Of a stretch of DNA of 64,000 nt, positions 17,730 through 25,600 are shown one piece after another (the first letter of the stretch is position 1; each line of letters begins with the position of its first letter). Origin of the DNA: an uncultured Corynebacterium sp. (GTDB lineage: Bacteria; Actinomycetota; Actinomycetes; Mycobacteriales; Mycobacteriaceae). The notes below the pieces were generated by a model. That model saw only the letters and a program-made list of their open reading frames with translations, searched no databases and was not told the DNA's origin. A program made the position numbers and the translations under genes. The stretch is from positions 86,424 to 150,423 of the forward strand of contig NZ_CALUCS010000003.1 of NCBI RefSeq assembly GCF_943914615.1, written 5' to 3'.

Positions 17730-18604
17730 TGAAGGGCATCATTTTGGCCGGGGGAACCGGCTCGCGGCTGTGGCCGATCACGCAGGGCATTTCCAAGCAA
17801 CTGGCGCCCGTGTACGACAAGCCGATGATCTACTACCCGCTGACCACTCTGATGCTGGCGGGCATTCGCGACATCCTGGTGATCACCACAGGCGCGGACG
17901 CGCAACAGTTCCGCGAGCTGCTGGGCGACGGCTCGCAGTTCGGCGTGCAGATCAGCTACGCGGTGCAGGACCAGCCGAATGGCCTGGCGGAGGCCTTCAT
18001 CGTGGGCGAGGACTTCATCGGCGACGACGCGGTGGCCCTGGTGCTGGGCGACAACATCTTCTACGGCACGGGCCTGGGCACCCAGCTGCGGCGCTTCCAC
18101 AACCCCGACGGCGGGGCGATCTTCGCCTACTGGGTGGCCGAACCCGAGGCATACGGAGTGGTGGAGTTCGACCGCGAAGGCACGGCCCTGAGCTTGGCGG
18201 AAAAGCCCGCGGAGCCGAAGTCCAACTATGCAGTTCCCGGCCTGTACTTTTACTCCAATGACGTGGTGCGGATCGCCAAGTCGCTGGAACCCAGCGAGCG
18301 CGGCGAGCTGGAGATCACGGACATCAACCGCTGCTACCTGGCGGAGGGGCGCCTGCATGTGGAGGTGCTGCCGCGCGGTACCGCCTGGCTGGACACGGGA
18401 ACGGTGGACGACCTGGCCGCCGCCGGCGACTTCGTCCGCGCTGTCGAGCAACGGCAGGGCCTGAAGATCAGCTGCCCGGAGGAAGTCGCGTGGCGCCTGG
18501 GCTACATTGACGATGTGGAGCTGGGGGAGTCCGCGCGCAAACTGGGCAAGAGCGCCTACGGTCAGTACCTCAGCGGGCTTCTGAAGCGTGGGAAAGAGCG
18601 GTAG
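17729..18604 (+). CDS. rmlA: Glucose-1-phosphate thymidylyltransferase
   Basis: A 291-residue nucleotidyltransferase that makes dTDP-glucose, the first step of the rhamnose pathway. The N-terminal MKGIILAGGTGSRLWPIT is the nucleotide-binding loop; KPMIYYPLTTLMLAGIRDI and LVLGDNIFYG follow, with LEITDINRCYL and GTAWLDTGT further on. The start at 17729 gives the canonical N-terminus and overlaps the rmlC stop. The frame stays open upstream to 17657, but that extension only reads through rmlC. Confidence 0.96.
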   Translation: MKGIILAGGTGSRLWPITQGISKQLAPVYDKPMIYYPLTTLMLAGIRDILVITTGADAQQFRELLGDGSQFGVQISYAVQDQPNGLAEAFIVGEDFIGDDAVALVLGDNIFYGTGLGTQLRRFHNPDGGAIFAYWVAEPEAYGVVEFDREGTALSLAEKPAEPKSNYAVPGLYFYSNDVVRIAKSLEPSERGELEITDINRCYLAEGRLHVEVLPRGTAWLDTGTVDDLAAAGDFVRAVEQRQGLKISCPEEVAWRLGYIDDVELGESARKLGKSAYGQYLSGLLKRGKER

Positions 18605-18608
18605 ACAA

Positions 18609-19670
18609 GTGGCTATTTCAATCGAGAGCATCCCAGAGATGGTGGCGCGCACCTGGCGCGACCTGGAATGGACCGGCCAGCGAGTGCCGAAGCAGGGGAT
18701 CGACCACGCAGTATTGATCCTGGACGGGCTGCACTCAAAGGAGTATGAACTCAACGACATGCTGCCTGAGTCCGTCGTAGTGCGCGTGCCCTTCGAGAAG
18801 GAATACCGGGAACAGGCGATGCTGGAATCCTCACTGATCGCGCAGCTGTTCCGCCGCACCAAAGTGCGGGTGCCGGGGACGGTGCGGCAGGCCTACGCGC
18901 GAGGGACCTTCAACACCGCCGAGCCCGTGATGCTGACCATGCAGACCGAGCTGCTGGGCGAACCGCTGACCGCCGAGCTCTGGCAAACGCTGTCCACCAG
19001 CCAGCGCGCGTGGGTGGCCGAGCAGCTGGGCAGCCTGCTGGCCACGATGCACGCCTTCGACCCGGATGTGCTGCCGATGAGCCGCGTGGATTCCTGGTGG
19101 ACCGACGGAGAGGCGACCAGCGAGTTGAACCACGCCCCGCGCACCCTGCCGGGCAAGTTGGAGCTGATGAAGTCCCGCACGGAAACGATCCTGGCCCCGC
19201 ATCTGAACGCTGCAGAGGCGGAGTTCGTGGAGCGCGTGTTTGCGCAGGTGGACGAGATGATCTCCCGTCCGGAGCAGCAGCGCGCCCTGACCCACGGGGA
19301 GCTGCACGAGGACCACATGCTGTGGAACGCCGACGGCGGCGTGGGTGTGATCGACTTTTCCGACATGACCGTCGGCGATCCTGCCTTGGACTATGCGCAC
19401 TTCGCGGGCATCGCCCCGGAGCTGCCGAAAATGGTTTACGAACAGGCGATTATTCAGCACGAGCAGCGCCGACAAGCCCCCGTTGTGCCGGGTGTGCCGC
19501 AGCCGATGCCGGGGCCGCTGTACCGTGCGCCGGATGGCGGCCGCACCTCCGAGAGCGCCGAGGATACGGGCGTGCTGCGCCGCGCGGAGGTCTACAAGGA
19601 CTGGGACAACATCTTCCTGCTTATCGACCACTACCGCACGGGCCGTTCGCCGCGCGTGGAGCTGCTCTAG
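18609..19670 (+). CDS. Phosphotransferase of the APH / aminoglycoside-kinase-like family
   Basis: A 353-residue kinase-like protein. The catalytic loop reads LTHGELHEDHMLWN, and the metal-binding motif IDFSDMTVGDPALDYAHF follows, as in aminoglycoside, macrolide and choline-type kinases. The first His-Gly-Glu replaces the usual His-Gly-Asp, although the loop retains Asp (HEDHMLWN). The substrate is unknown; the position directly after rmlCA hints at a sugar or envelope substrate, not necessarily an antibiotic. GTG 18609 is chosen over GTG 18588, which lies inside rmlA. It ends exactly where the convergent gene ends. Confidence 0.75.
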   Translation: MAISIESIPEMVARTWRDLEWTGQRVPKQGIDHAVLILDGLHSKEYELNDMLPESVVVRVPFEKEYREQAMLESSLIAQLFRRTKVRVPGTVRQAYARGTFNTAEPVMLTMQTELLGEPLTAELWQTLSTSQRAWVAEQLGSLLATMHAFDPDVLPMSRVDSWWTDGEATSELNHAPRTLPGKLELMKSRTETILAPHLNAAEAEFVERVFAQVDEMISRPEQQRALTHGELHEDHMLWNADGGVGVIDFSDMTVGDPALDYAHFAGIAPELPKMVYEQAIIQHEQRRQAPVVPGVPQPMPGPLYRAPDGGRTSESAEDTGVLRRAEVYKDWDNIFLLIDHYRTGRSPRVELL

Positions 19671-20033
19671 CTATTCTCTGTCTTCCGGGTCATTCGGCCT
19701 CTGCTCGTCGCGGGTGCTCTCGCTGCGCTCGTCGCCGCGCGCCTCGCGTTGCTGCTGTTCGCGGAGCTCCTGGCGGCGCTTCCGCTCGGCCTCTTCTGCG
19801 TCCTTGGCCTCCTGCGCGCGCCGCTTCTTGAAGCGCTCTTTTTCGATGTTCCACAGGAAGTCCGGGTCGTCGTCCGGCCCCTTGTGGCTAAGCCCTTCTT
19901 GTTTATTATTGACGCCCTTACGCCTCAACGGCGACCCATTCCCCCAGGTCTGTGGACCGAATGCCTTCCACAGCAGCACGATGGTGACGATGATCAAGAT
20001 GAGCAAAACAAGGCGACCCATGGCCTCCAGCAT
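19671..20033 (-). CDS. Small membrane-anchored protein with charged coiled-coil tail
   Basis: A 120-residue protein. One hydrophobic segment (LVLLILIIVTIVLLWKAF) near the N-terminus is followed by a strongly charged Lys/Glu/Arg/Gln helix from about residue 60 (RFKKRRAQEAKDAEEAERKR), probably a cytoplasmic coiled coil. I do not recognise a family. A second start Met lies four codons in. It converges with the phosphotransferase gene with no gap between the stops. A copy of the dispersed motif lies inside and codes Lys-Gly-Val-Asn-Asn-Lys. Confidence 0.65.
   Translation of the reverse strand: MLEAMGRLVLLILIIVTIVLLWKAFGPQTWGNGSPLRRKGVNNKQEGLSHKGPDDDPDFLWNIEKERFKKRRAQEAKDAEEAERKRRQELREQQQREARGDERSESTRDEQRPNDPEDRE
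19903..19917 (-). repeat. Dispersed motif copy 3 (exact)
   Basis: Exact copy of GGGCGTCAANAATAA on the minus strand, inside the 120-residue membrane protein gene. Confidence 0.5.
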
Positions 20034-20104
20034 AGAGGATTCACCCGCGCTAACTTCCAGCCGGTGATTACCGGTTATCCAGGGGGTGAACGTAGTGTTG
20101 GGGC

Positions 20105-20470
20105 GTGGCTAAAGATGATGTGAAAGCAAAGGACACGGCGGAAGATAAGGGCTTTGCGGGCTCTAAGGGCCCGTCGGTCGACAAGGGCAAGGCCGTACGC
20201 GACATTGCACTGTACGGTTTCTTACGCCTGGTTTTGTTCCTGGTGCTGACGTTTATCATCCACATGGTCGTGGTGTTGCTGGGAATGGCGAACTACTTCC
20301 CGCTGCTGATCAGCATGACGTTGGCGCTGATCCTGGCTCTGCCGCTGTCGATGTTCATGTTCAAGGGTCTGCGGCTGCGGGTGACACAGCAGGTGGCGGC
20401 GTGGGATGCCGATAGGCAGGCCCACAAGCAGGAGCTGCGTAACCAATTGCGCGAGCGCCTGGACGACTAA
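20105..20470 (+). CDS. Two-helix membrane protein, DUF4229-like
   Basis: A 121-residue protein with a hydrophilic N-terminus, two membrane helices (about residues 38-60 and 64-84), and a charged C-terminus (RVTQQVAAWDADRQAHKQEL). The pattern fits the actinobacterial DUF4229 family, often found beside menA; the assignment is from memory. The GTG start is 6 bases after the -10-like TAGTGT (20093-20098), again suggesting a leaderless message. It is divergent from the preceding 120-residue gene. Confidence 0.72.
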   Translation: MAKDDVKAKDTAEDKGFAGSKGPSVDKGKAVRDIALYGFLRLVLFLVLTFIIHMVVVLLGMANYFPLLISMTLALILALPLSMFMFKGLRLRVTQQVAAWDADRQAHKQELRNQLRERLDD

Positions 20471-20489
20471 GGCGATTAAACTGACTGCC

Positions 20490-20609
20490 ATGTACGGCAG
20501 ACCCCAAGACGTCGTGGTGTGGGTAAACCCGCGAACCCAACGTGGCAAGCAGCTCGGCGGGCTGGCCTTTGGTCCGGCGCCCACGCAGCCCGGCGCCGAC
20601 TCTGCCTAG
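20490..20609 (+). CDS. Possible leaderless 39-residue small protein
   Basis: The short frame begins MYGRPQDVVVWVNPRTQRGK and ends Pro-Gly-Ala-Asp-Ser-Ala. It has no ribosome-binding site, but a TAAACT hexamer (20477-20482) ends exactly 7 bases before the ATG, the spacing seen for rmlC, menE, menB, menG, hrpB and others in this window. It is basic in the middle with no membrane segment or known motif. It lies between the DUF4229-like gene and the convergent menA stop. It may be a real small gene or a chance frame; the promoter spacing is the main argument. Confidence 0.35.
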   Translation: MYGRPQDVVVWVNPRTQRGKQLGGLAFGPAPTQPGADSA

Positions 20610-20628
20610 ATCAGCGGCGCTGCTCGGT

Positions 20629-21525
20629 CTAGGCCAGCAAGGCGGCGGCAAATTCCAGGACCGACCACAGCAGCATTCCGCGGCCGAGCAAGCCCAGCAC
20701 GGGGATCAGCGCCCGGCCCTGCGCGCCTCCGGTCACCGGGCGGGCTGCCACCACGAACAGCGGAACCGCCAGCAGTGCGATAAGCCCCCACCAGTGGCCG
20801 ATGCTGATGCCGATGGTGACGATTACCGCCAGGGAAATCAGCCCCACCCACAGGCGGCGGGTGTTCGCGTCCCCCAGGCGAACGGCCAGGGTGATCTTGC
20901 CGGTGGCGGCGTCAGTAGGAATGTCCCGCAGATTGTTGGCTAGGTTCACGGCGCTGGATAGGCTGCCGACGGCGACGGCTAGCAGCAGGCCGCGCCAGCT
21001 CACGCTGCCGGTCTGGGTGAATTCCGTTCCCAGCACCGCGACCAGGCCGAAGAACACGAACACCGCGACTTCGCCCAGCCCTCGGTAGCCGTAGGGGTTC
21101 TTGCCGCCGGTGTAGAACCATGCGCCGGCGATGCAGGCCGCGCCGACGAGCACCAGCCACCAGACACTCAGCAGGCTCAGCACTATGCCGGCGATCGCTC
21201 CCACGCCGAAGGAGGCAAACGCCGCGTACTTAACCTTCTTCGGCTCCACGAGTCCACTGCCGGTCAGACGCAGCGGGCCGGAGCGGTCATCGTCCGTCCC
21301 CTTGATGCCATCTGAGTAGTCGTTGGCGTAGTTCACACCGACGATCATCGCTAGGGCAACAATTCCGGCCAGTACGGCCCGCAGGGGGTTTGCCTCGCCC
21401 GCCAGGGTGGCCGCCGCGGTGCCAGCCAGCACCGGGGCAACGGCGTTTGCCCAGGTGTGCGGGCGTGCTCCTTCCAGCCACTGGGCCGGGGTCGCGCCGG
21501 GGTACTGCCTGGGTGTGGAAGTCAT
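20629..21525 (-). CDS. menA: 1,4-dihydroxy-2-naphthoate polyprenyltransferase
   Basis: A 298-residue UbiA-family membrane enzyme that joins the polyprenyl chain to 1,4-dihydroxy-2-naphthoate, giving demethylmenaquinone. The first Asp-rich motif is NYANDYSDGIKGTDDDRSGP, followed by LRLTGSGLV, and the second lies around NLANNLRDIPTDAATGK. About eight hydrophobic segments are visible. A ribosome-binding site AAGAAAGGCGG precedes the ATG. The prenyl donor is probably made by the prenyl synthase at 33959. Confidence 0.95.
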   Translation of the reverse strand: MTSTPRQYPGATPAQWLEGARPHTWANAVAPVLAGTAAATLAGEANPLRAVLAGIVALAMIVGVNYANDYSDGIKGTDDDRSGPLRLTGSGLVEPKKVKYAAFASFGVGAIAGIVLSLLSVWWLVLVGAACIAGAWFYTGGKNPYGYRGLGEVAVFVFFGLVAVLGTEFTQTGSVSWRGLLLAVAVGSLSSAVNLANNLRDIPTDAATGKITLAVRLGDANTRRLWVGLISLAVIVTIGISIGHWWGLIALLAVPLFVVAARPVTGGAQGRALIPVLGLLGRGMLLWSVLEFAAALLA

Positions 21526-21649
21526 GGTCCGCCTTTCTTGGGGCTCGCGCTGGGGGCGGAACGCCCGTGTGTGGGGTGCCGCAAACCTCTTCAGTCTAGT
21601 CCTTGGGTACTGGAGCCCAAGTCCGTAGGTGCCGGGGCGTTGGCAAGCG

Positions 21650-22975
21650 CTATTGCCCGTAGAGCTCGTTCAGCATCGTGGTTGCTCGCTGCCGGTCGGT
21701 CTTGCCCGGCCCGGTGGTCGGCATCTCGGGGATCGCCCAGGCGCGCCGGGGCAGCAGACCTGGCCCCACCTTCCCGCGCATTGCCTCGCGCACCAGTCCG
21801 GTCACTTCGCGGGGGTGTTCGGTCGTGCCGTTGCCAATTTCACGCAGCACCACCAGCGCCCCGATCGATTCGCCGAACTCCGCGTACTTGGCATCCTCCA
21901 CGCCTGCCGCGAACGCAGCCTCGGCGCCTGGAACCTGCTGGCAGATGGCCTTTTCCACCTCCTCCGGAAGCACCTTGTAGCCGCCGGTATTGATTGCCCC
22001 GTCGGCGCGCCCGAGAATCCGCAGCGTACCGCCCGACTCTTCGCCGCCGTCTTCTAGAACGCCAACGTCGGAGGTCACGAACTCACCTGCCGCCGGAAAC
22101 GCCTCTGCCGAGTCCACGTTGCGGTACCCATCCGCCACCATCGGCCCGCTGATCCGCACGCGCCCGGCCCCGCGCTCGTCCGCGCCATCGATTCGCACAC
22201 GCGCGCCCGGCAGAGGATGGCCGTTGTACACCATCCCGCCCGCCGTCTCACTGGAGCCGTAGGTCAGCGCGATCTGCGCTCCTTCCTCGGCAATCTTCTT
22301 TATGACGCCCTCACGCGCCGCCGCTCCACCCACCAGCACGCAGGCGTAGCGTTTCAGTGCCTTAACGGCGGCGGGGTCTTCAGCGATTCTTTCCAGCTGC
22401 GCGGGTACGAGGGAGGTGTAGAGGTCCACGCCCGGGTAGGTTTCCGCCAATGCTTCTGTGTCAGCGATGAAACCCGCGGCGGTGAAACGTGCGCCGGTGT
22501 GCGGGGGCTGGGCGTGTAGGTGCTGAGCTTGTAGGTGTGCAGCTGCCAGGGGAGTGTAGTCCGCCCGCAGGCTGCGGAGCATCACCTGCAGTCCAGCGAT
22601 GTGATGGGCCGGGAGTGTGAGCAGCCACGCCCCCGGCTGTGCTTGATAATGGCGCTCAATGAAGGAGGCGGTGGCGTCCGCACTAGTGGCGAGCTGCTGC
22701 GACCCGAGCACCGCACCCTTCGGGGTGCCTGTGGAACCAGAGGTGCAGGCGATGAGTGTGCCGGGCGCCACCAGATCGTCCTCCAAGGAACTCCCTGCGC
22801 GCATTTGTTTCGGCAGTTCGGGGCAGGTTTGCTCCCAATCTGCGGGGAGGGGGAGGATGGAGATTTCCTCCGCGAGCAGCCGCTTTAGAGCCTCCAGGGA
22901 GGTGGTGAAAAGCTCGGGCGAGGCCGCGCTGATGACGGTCGGTTGAAGGAGGACGGGGGAGGAATTTCCGGTCAT
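21650..22975 (-). CDS. menE: o-Succinylbenzoate--CoA ligase
   Basis: A 441-residue acyl-CoA synthetase (ANL superfamily) that activates o-succinylbenzoate before ring closure by MenB. The phosphate-binding loop is ACTSGSTGTPKGAVL, with ALTYGSSETAGGMVYNG and the hinge and C-terminal GRADGAINTGGYKVLPEEVE. The catalytic Lys near the C-terminus is in TGPGKTDRQ. The ATG at 22975 is chosen because a TAGATT hexamer (22983-22988, minus strand) ends 7 bases upstream; a TTG three codons earlier is unlikely. Confidence 0.94.
   Translation of the reverse strand: MTGNSSPVLLQPTVISAASPELFTTSLEALKRLLAEEISILPLPADWEQTCPELPKQMRAGSSLEDDLVAPGTLIACTSGSTGTPKGAVLGSQQLATSADATASFIERHYQAQPGAWLLTLPAHHIAGLQVMLRSLRADYTPLAAAHLQAQHLHAQPPHTGARFTAAGFIADTEALAETYPGVDLYTSLVPAQLERIAEDPAAVKALKRYACVLVGGAAAREGVIKKIAEEGAQIALTYGSSETAGGMVYNGHPLPGARVRIDGADERGAGRVRISGPMVADGYRNVDSAEAFPAAGEFVTSDVGVLEDGGEESGGTLRILGRADGAINTGGYKVLPEEVEKAICQQVPGAEAAFAAGVEDAKYAEFGESIGALVVLREIGNGTTEHPREVTGLVREAMRGKVGPGLLPRRAWAIPEMPTTGPGKTDRQRATTMLNELYGQ
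22299..22313 (-). repeat. Weak variant of the dispersed motif
   Basis: Inside menE the minus strand reads GAGGGCGTCATAAAGAAG, which keeps the GGGCGTCA core but loses one A and the exact AATAA. Listed as a weak relative only. Confidence 0.25.
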
Positions 22976-23047
22976 GCTGACCAATCTACAATCCGCCCCG
23001 GACAGTCTGAACTGGTCATCTCCGGTTCGGGTAGCGAGAGTCTGAGG

Positions 23048-23404
23048 CTAACTGGCCTCTAGGCCGAACTCCTGGACTCGTTTCACGGTAGATTCCAGCT
23101 CCACCGGGCCGGGGAGGCGCTTGTGAACGGCGAGGAAGCTGGCCTGCACGTCCTGGCGGGTGGCGGGAGTCTTTCCGGTGTCGATGAGGTAGGCGATGAT
23201 GTCAAGGTAAGAGGGGCTGCGGGTATCCAAAGCGTTTAAGAAGGGGGTAGGGAGGTCACGGTTGGCTTCGAGGTAGACGCGGTACTCCTCGGGGAGGGGG
23301 AGTGCATCGGCGACGTCGTGGACATCGGGGGCTGCCGGATCGGGTCCCTCAGTGGTGTCGGTCGTCCAGAGCTTTGCTCGGAGCTGACTAAATGGGTTGA
23401 ACAT
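23048..23404 (-). CDS. Small soluble protein, probably DUF3349-like
   Basis: A 118-residue protein with no signal or membrane segment. The C-terminal half (about residues 65-117) alternates helices, with TRQDVQASFLAVHKRLPGP and ELESTVKRVQEFG. This part resembles the actinobacterial DUF3349 family, whose M. tuberculosis member lies beside menE; the match is judged by eye. The ribosome-binding site AAGGAAGGAGAG is strong. The promoter carries a perfect palindrome between its -35 and -10, so expression is probably regulated. Function is unknown. Confidence 0.72.
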   Translation of the reverse strand: MFNPFSQLRAKLWTTDTTEGPDPAAPDVHDVADALPLPEEYRVYLEANRDLPTPFLNALDTRSPSYLDIIAYLIDTGKTPATRQDVQASFLAVHKRLPGPVELESTVKRVQEFGLEAS

Positions 23405-23453
23405 AATGCGCTCTCCTTCCTTAAAATCCGTGGATTTGTAATATTAAAACATA

Positions 23454-23483
23454 GGGTAATCAACAATTGTTGGAAAAGTCAAG
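23454..23483 (-). promoter_or_regulatory. Promoter with operator-like palindrome CAACAATTGTTG
   Basis: On the minus strand, -35 TTGACT (23478-23483) and -10 TACCCT (23454-23459) are 18 bases apart. The 12-base perfect palindrome CAACAATTGTTG (23462-23473) fills the spacer, a classic repressor position. The region is AT-rich compared with its surroundings. It drives the 118-residue gene. Confidence 0.6.
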
Positions 23484-23520
23484 CATTTTTTCTACCCACC
23501 TTATTTGGGTTTAGAGAACT

Positions 23521-23565
23521 CAAAAACAAAACCCCGCAGGGGAGGGTTTCTGCCCTCCTGCGGGG
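23521..23565 (-). terminator. Rho-independent terminator after the DoxX gene
   Basis: On the minus strand, arms of 13 and 15 bases (23553-23565 and 23532-23546, two-base bulge) form a GC-rich hairpin followed by TTTTGTTTTTG. It ends transcription of the DoxX gene before the 118-residue gene's promoter. Confidence 0.85.
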
Positions 23566-23616
23566 TAGTAGTGCAGCTCAGCCGCTCAGTTGCAGAGCGC
23601 GGGTGGTCTGTGGCTT

Positions 23617-24516
23617 TTAGTCGCCACCGCCGCCATCTCCGCCGCCGTCTCCACCACTGGAGCCGCTGTCAGAGCCGGAATCTGAACCGGAGTTGAAGAA
23701 GCCGCCAAAGCTGCTATTAGAGGAGCCGCTGCCGTGGTTGCTATTCCACTGGGTGGTCGGAGCATCGGCGTCGCTGCCGTTCGTCATGCCCGCCGCACCG
23801 GCGCCACCGGCGGCGCCAATGCTGCCAGCACCGCCAGCGCTGTCCGTGCCACCGATGGTGTAGCCAGCGTAGCCGTCGTTTCCTCGATTGTCCCAGGGTT
23901 TATTGTTCTGGGGCTTATTGCCCTGGTTGTTGCCCCAGAAGTTGGAGCCCTGGGGGTTGGAACCCTGGTTGGCGGACCCGTAGTTGCCGAACGGGTTCTG
24001 GCCAGCATTCGGAGCAGTGTTCGAGGCTCCAGCTACTCCGGCAGGCGCGGCTGCGGGAGCATAGCTACCGTTGGCCTCCTGCGCCGCCTTCTCTTTACGT
24101 TCCTTGCGGGCACGTACGGGCGTCATAAAGAGATAGTCCAAGCTAAAGCGACCCGAGCCGGTCGCCGCCAGGGCGAGGCCCGCGGCACCCAGAAGTCCAA
24201 CGAGCTCCCAACCGCCATCGGCGACGAAGACACCCTTGCCCCAGTGTGCGAAGCCAAAAGCGAAGGCCATCTGGATAAACAGCAGCGGGCCGACAACCCG
24301 GACAAGCAGGCCGAGAATCAGCAGCACGCCCGCGGCGAGTTCGAAATAAGTTGCGATCTGCGCGGTTGCATCCGGCCACGGCACGGACATGGAATCGAAA
24401 GATTTAGCAGTGCCGTCGATGGTCCAGGAATCGTACTTTTGCCAACCGTGGGCGATCAGCACGATGCCCACGAGGATGCGGGAAATCGTGATGCAAACAT
24501 CTTTAAAAATATTCAT
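23617..24516 (-). CDS. DoxX-family membrane protein with low-complexity Gly/Asn/Ser tail
   Basis: A 299-residue protein. Residues 1-135 are a four-helix DoxX-type membrane domain: ISRILVGIVLIAHGWQK, then AQIATYFELAAGVLLILGLL, FIQMAFAFGFAHWGKG and GWELVGLLGAAGLALAA. From about residue 145 the sequence turns to a disordered tail rich in Asn/Gln/Gly (NKPQNNKPWDNRGNDGYAGY), then Ser/Gly/Asp repeats ending in a poly-Gly/Asp run. DoxX proteins are linked to quinone or thiol redox chemistry; the menaquinone surroundings agree, but the function here is unproven. It is divergent from the pseudouridine synthase gene. Confidence 0.85.
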   Translation of the reverse strand: MNIFKDVCITISRILVGIVLIAHGWQKYDSWTIDGTAKSFDSMSVPWPDATAQIATYFELAAGVLLILGLLVRVVGPLLFIQMAFAFGFAHWGKGVFVADGGWELVGLLGAAGLALAATGSGRFSLDYLFMTPVRARKERKEKAAQEANGSYAPAAAPAGVAGASNTAPNAGQNPFGNYGSANQGSNPQGSNFWGNNQGNKPQNNKPWDNRGNDGYAGYTIGGTDSAGGAGSIGAAGGAGAAGMTNGSDADAPTTQWNSNHGSGSSNSSFGGFFNSGSDSGSDSGSSGGDGGGDGGGGD

Positions 24517-24597
24517 GTCGCTAACGCTACCAACTTAGCGGGGGCATGGCCGGGCTTATGGCAGGTCAGTCTGCTACAGATAGAGGCCAGAGCCACC

Positions 24598-25539
24598 ATG
24601 AATCATTCCGAACCTCAGACCCTGATCGTGAGCGACTCGCAGGCGGATCGCCGCCTGGATAAGTACATCCGCTCGCATGTCAAGGGCGTACCCGCCACGG
24701 TGCTGTTCCGCCTGATGCGCACCAAGCAGATCACCGTCAACGGCGCCAAGTGCAAACCCGACCAGCGCACCGTTGCCGGCGATAAGGTTCGCTTGCCCGC
24801 CCTGGAGGTTGCTAGGGCGAAGCCACCACCCGCGGGGGATCGCAAGGCGGCGGAACAACTGGCCCGCAGGCTGTCCCGGCACATCGTGTTTGAGGATGAC
24901 GACCTGCTCGTTGTGAATAAGCCCGCCAACATCGCCGTGCACGTGGGCAGCGGAGTCAAGGCCGGGGTGATCGAGGCGCTGCGCGTGCTACGGCCGAAGG
25001 AAAAGGAACTAGAGCTGGCGCACCGGCTTGATAAGGAAACCTCCGGGCTGCTGATAGTGGCCAAGAAGTCGAAGATGCTGCGGCACCTGCAGGAGCTCCT
25101 ACGTACCGGCGGGGAGGACATCCAACGCTACTACCTGGCGGTGGTTTCCGGCGGGGTGAAAAGACCTGGTAGGCAACCGCAACGGATTGAGGTGCCACTG
25201 CGCAAAACCGGGGCAGCCACGGTGGTGGATCGCCGCGCCGGGCAGCGGGCGGAAACGAAGATGTGGGTGAGGAAACCGTGGGGAACTGCGGGCACCCTCG
25301 TGGAGACACAGCTGCTGACAGGCCGGAAGCACCAGATCCGCGTGCACCTGCAGCACCTGGGTCATCCGATCATCGGGGACTCTCGCTACGGGAACTCTGC
25401 TGCTAACCGGGCGGCCGCGGAGAAGGGGGTGCGGATGCTGATGCTGCACGCCTGCAGGATAGTGGTGCCGCTGCCGGATGGCGAGGTGCTGGACGTGCAC
25501 GCCCCGATGCCCCCGGCGTGGAATAAGCTGCGGGGCTAA
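24598..25539 (+). CDS. RluA-family RNA pseudouridine synthase
   Basis: A 313-residue enzyme with an N-terminal S4 RNA-binding domain (about residues 12-70, KYIRSHVKGVPATVLFRLMR) and an RluA/RluC/RluD catalytic domain. The catalytic Asp lies in HRLDKETSGLLIVAKKS, preceded by LLVVNKPANIAVHVGSG; LLTGRKHQIRVHLQHLGHPI is the conserved end motif. The target RNA cannot be told. The frame is open far upstream, but that part is antisense to the DoxX gene; ATG 24598 gives the family N-terminus. It converges on menB. Confidence 0.9.
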   Translation: MNHSEPQTLIVSDSQADRRLDKYIRSHVKGVPATVLFRLMRTKQITVNGAKCKPDQRTVAGDKVRLPALEVARAKPPPAGDRKAAEQLARRLSRHIVFEDDDLLVVNKPANIAVHVGSGVKAGVIEALRVLRPKEKELELAHRLDKETSGLLIVAKKSKMLRHLQELLRTGGEDIQRYYLAVVSGGVKRPGRQPQRIEVPLRKTGAATVVDRRAGQRAETKMWVRKPWGTAGTLVETQLLTGRKHQIRVHLQHLGHPIIGDSRYGNSAANRAAAEKGVRMLMLHACRIVVPLPDGEVLDVHAPMPPAWNKLRG

Positions 25540-25549
25540 GGGCACCACT

Positions 25550-25589
25550 GAGTGGGCCGGAATGGGCCCGAGTGGGCCCAAGCGGGCCT
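25550..25589. repeat. Four imperfect 10-base tandem repeats
   Basis: The units GAGTGGGCCG, GAATGGGCCC, GAGTGGGCCC and AAGCGGGCCT lie head to tail between the convergent rluA-type and menB genes. Two units contain the palindrome GGGCCC. No T-run adjoins, so it is not a standard terminator. Confidence 0.6.
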
Positions 25590-25600
25590 GGTCGGCGGGC

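Noticed and set aside
23521..23565. The GC-rich inverted repeat as an insertion-sequence end
   Set aside because: It is a single hairpin followed by a T-run on the minus strand, directly after the DoxX stop, and so is a terminator.
23734..24597. A 288-codon N-terminal extension of the RluA-type gene
   Set aside because: It is the antisense of the DoxX gene and its low-complexity tail; the family N-terminus begins at 24598.
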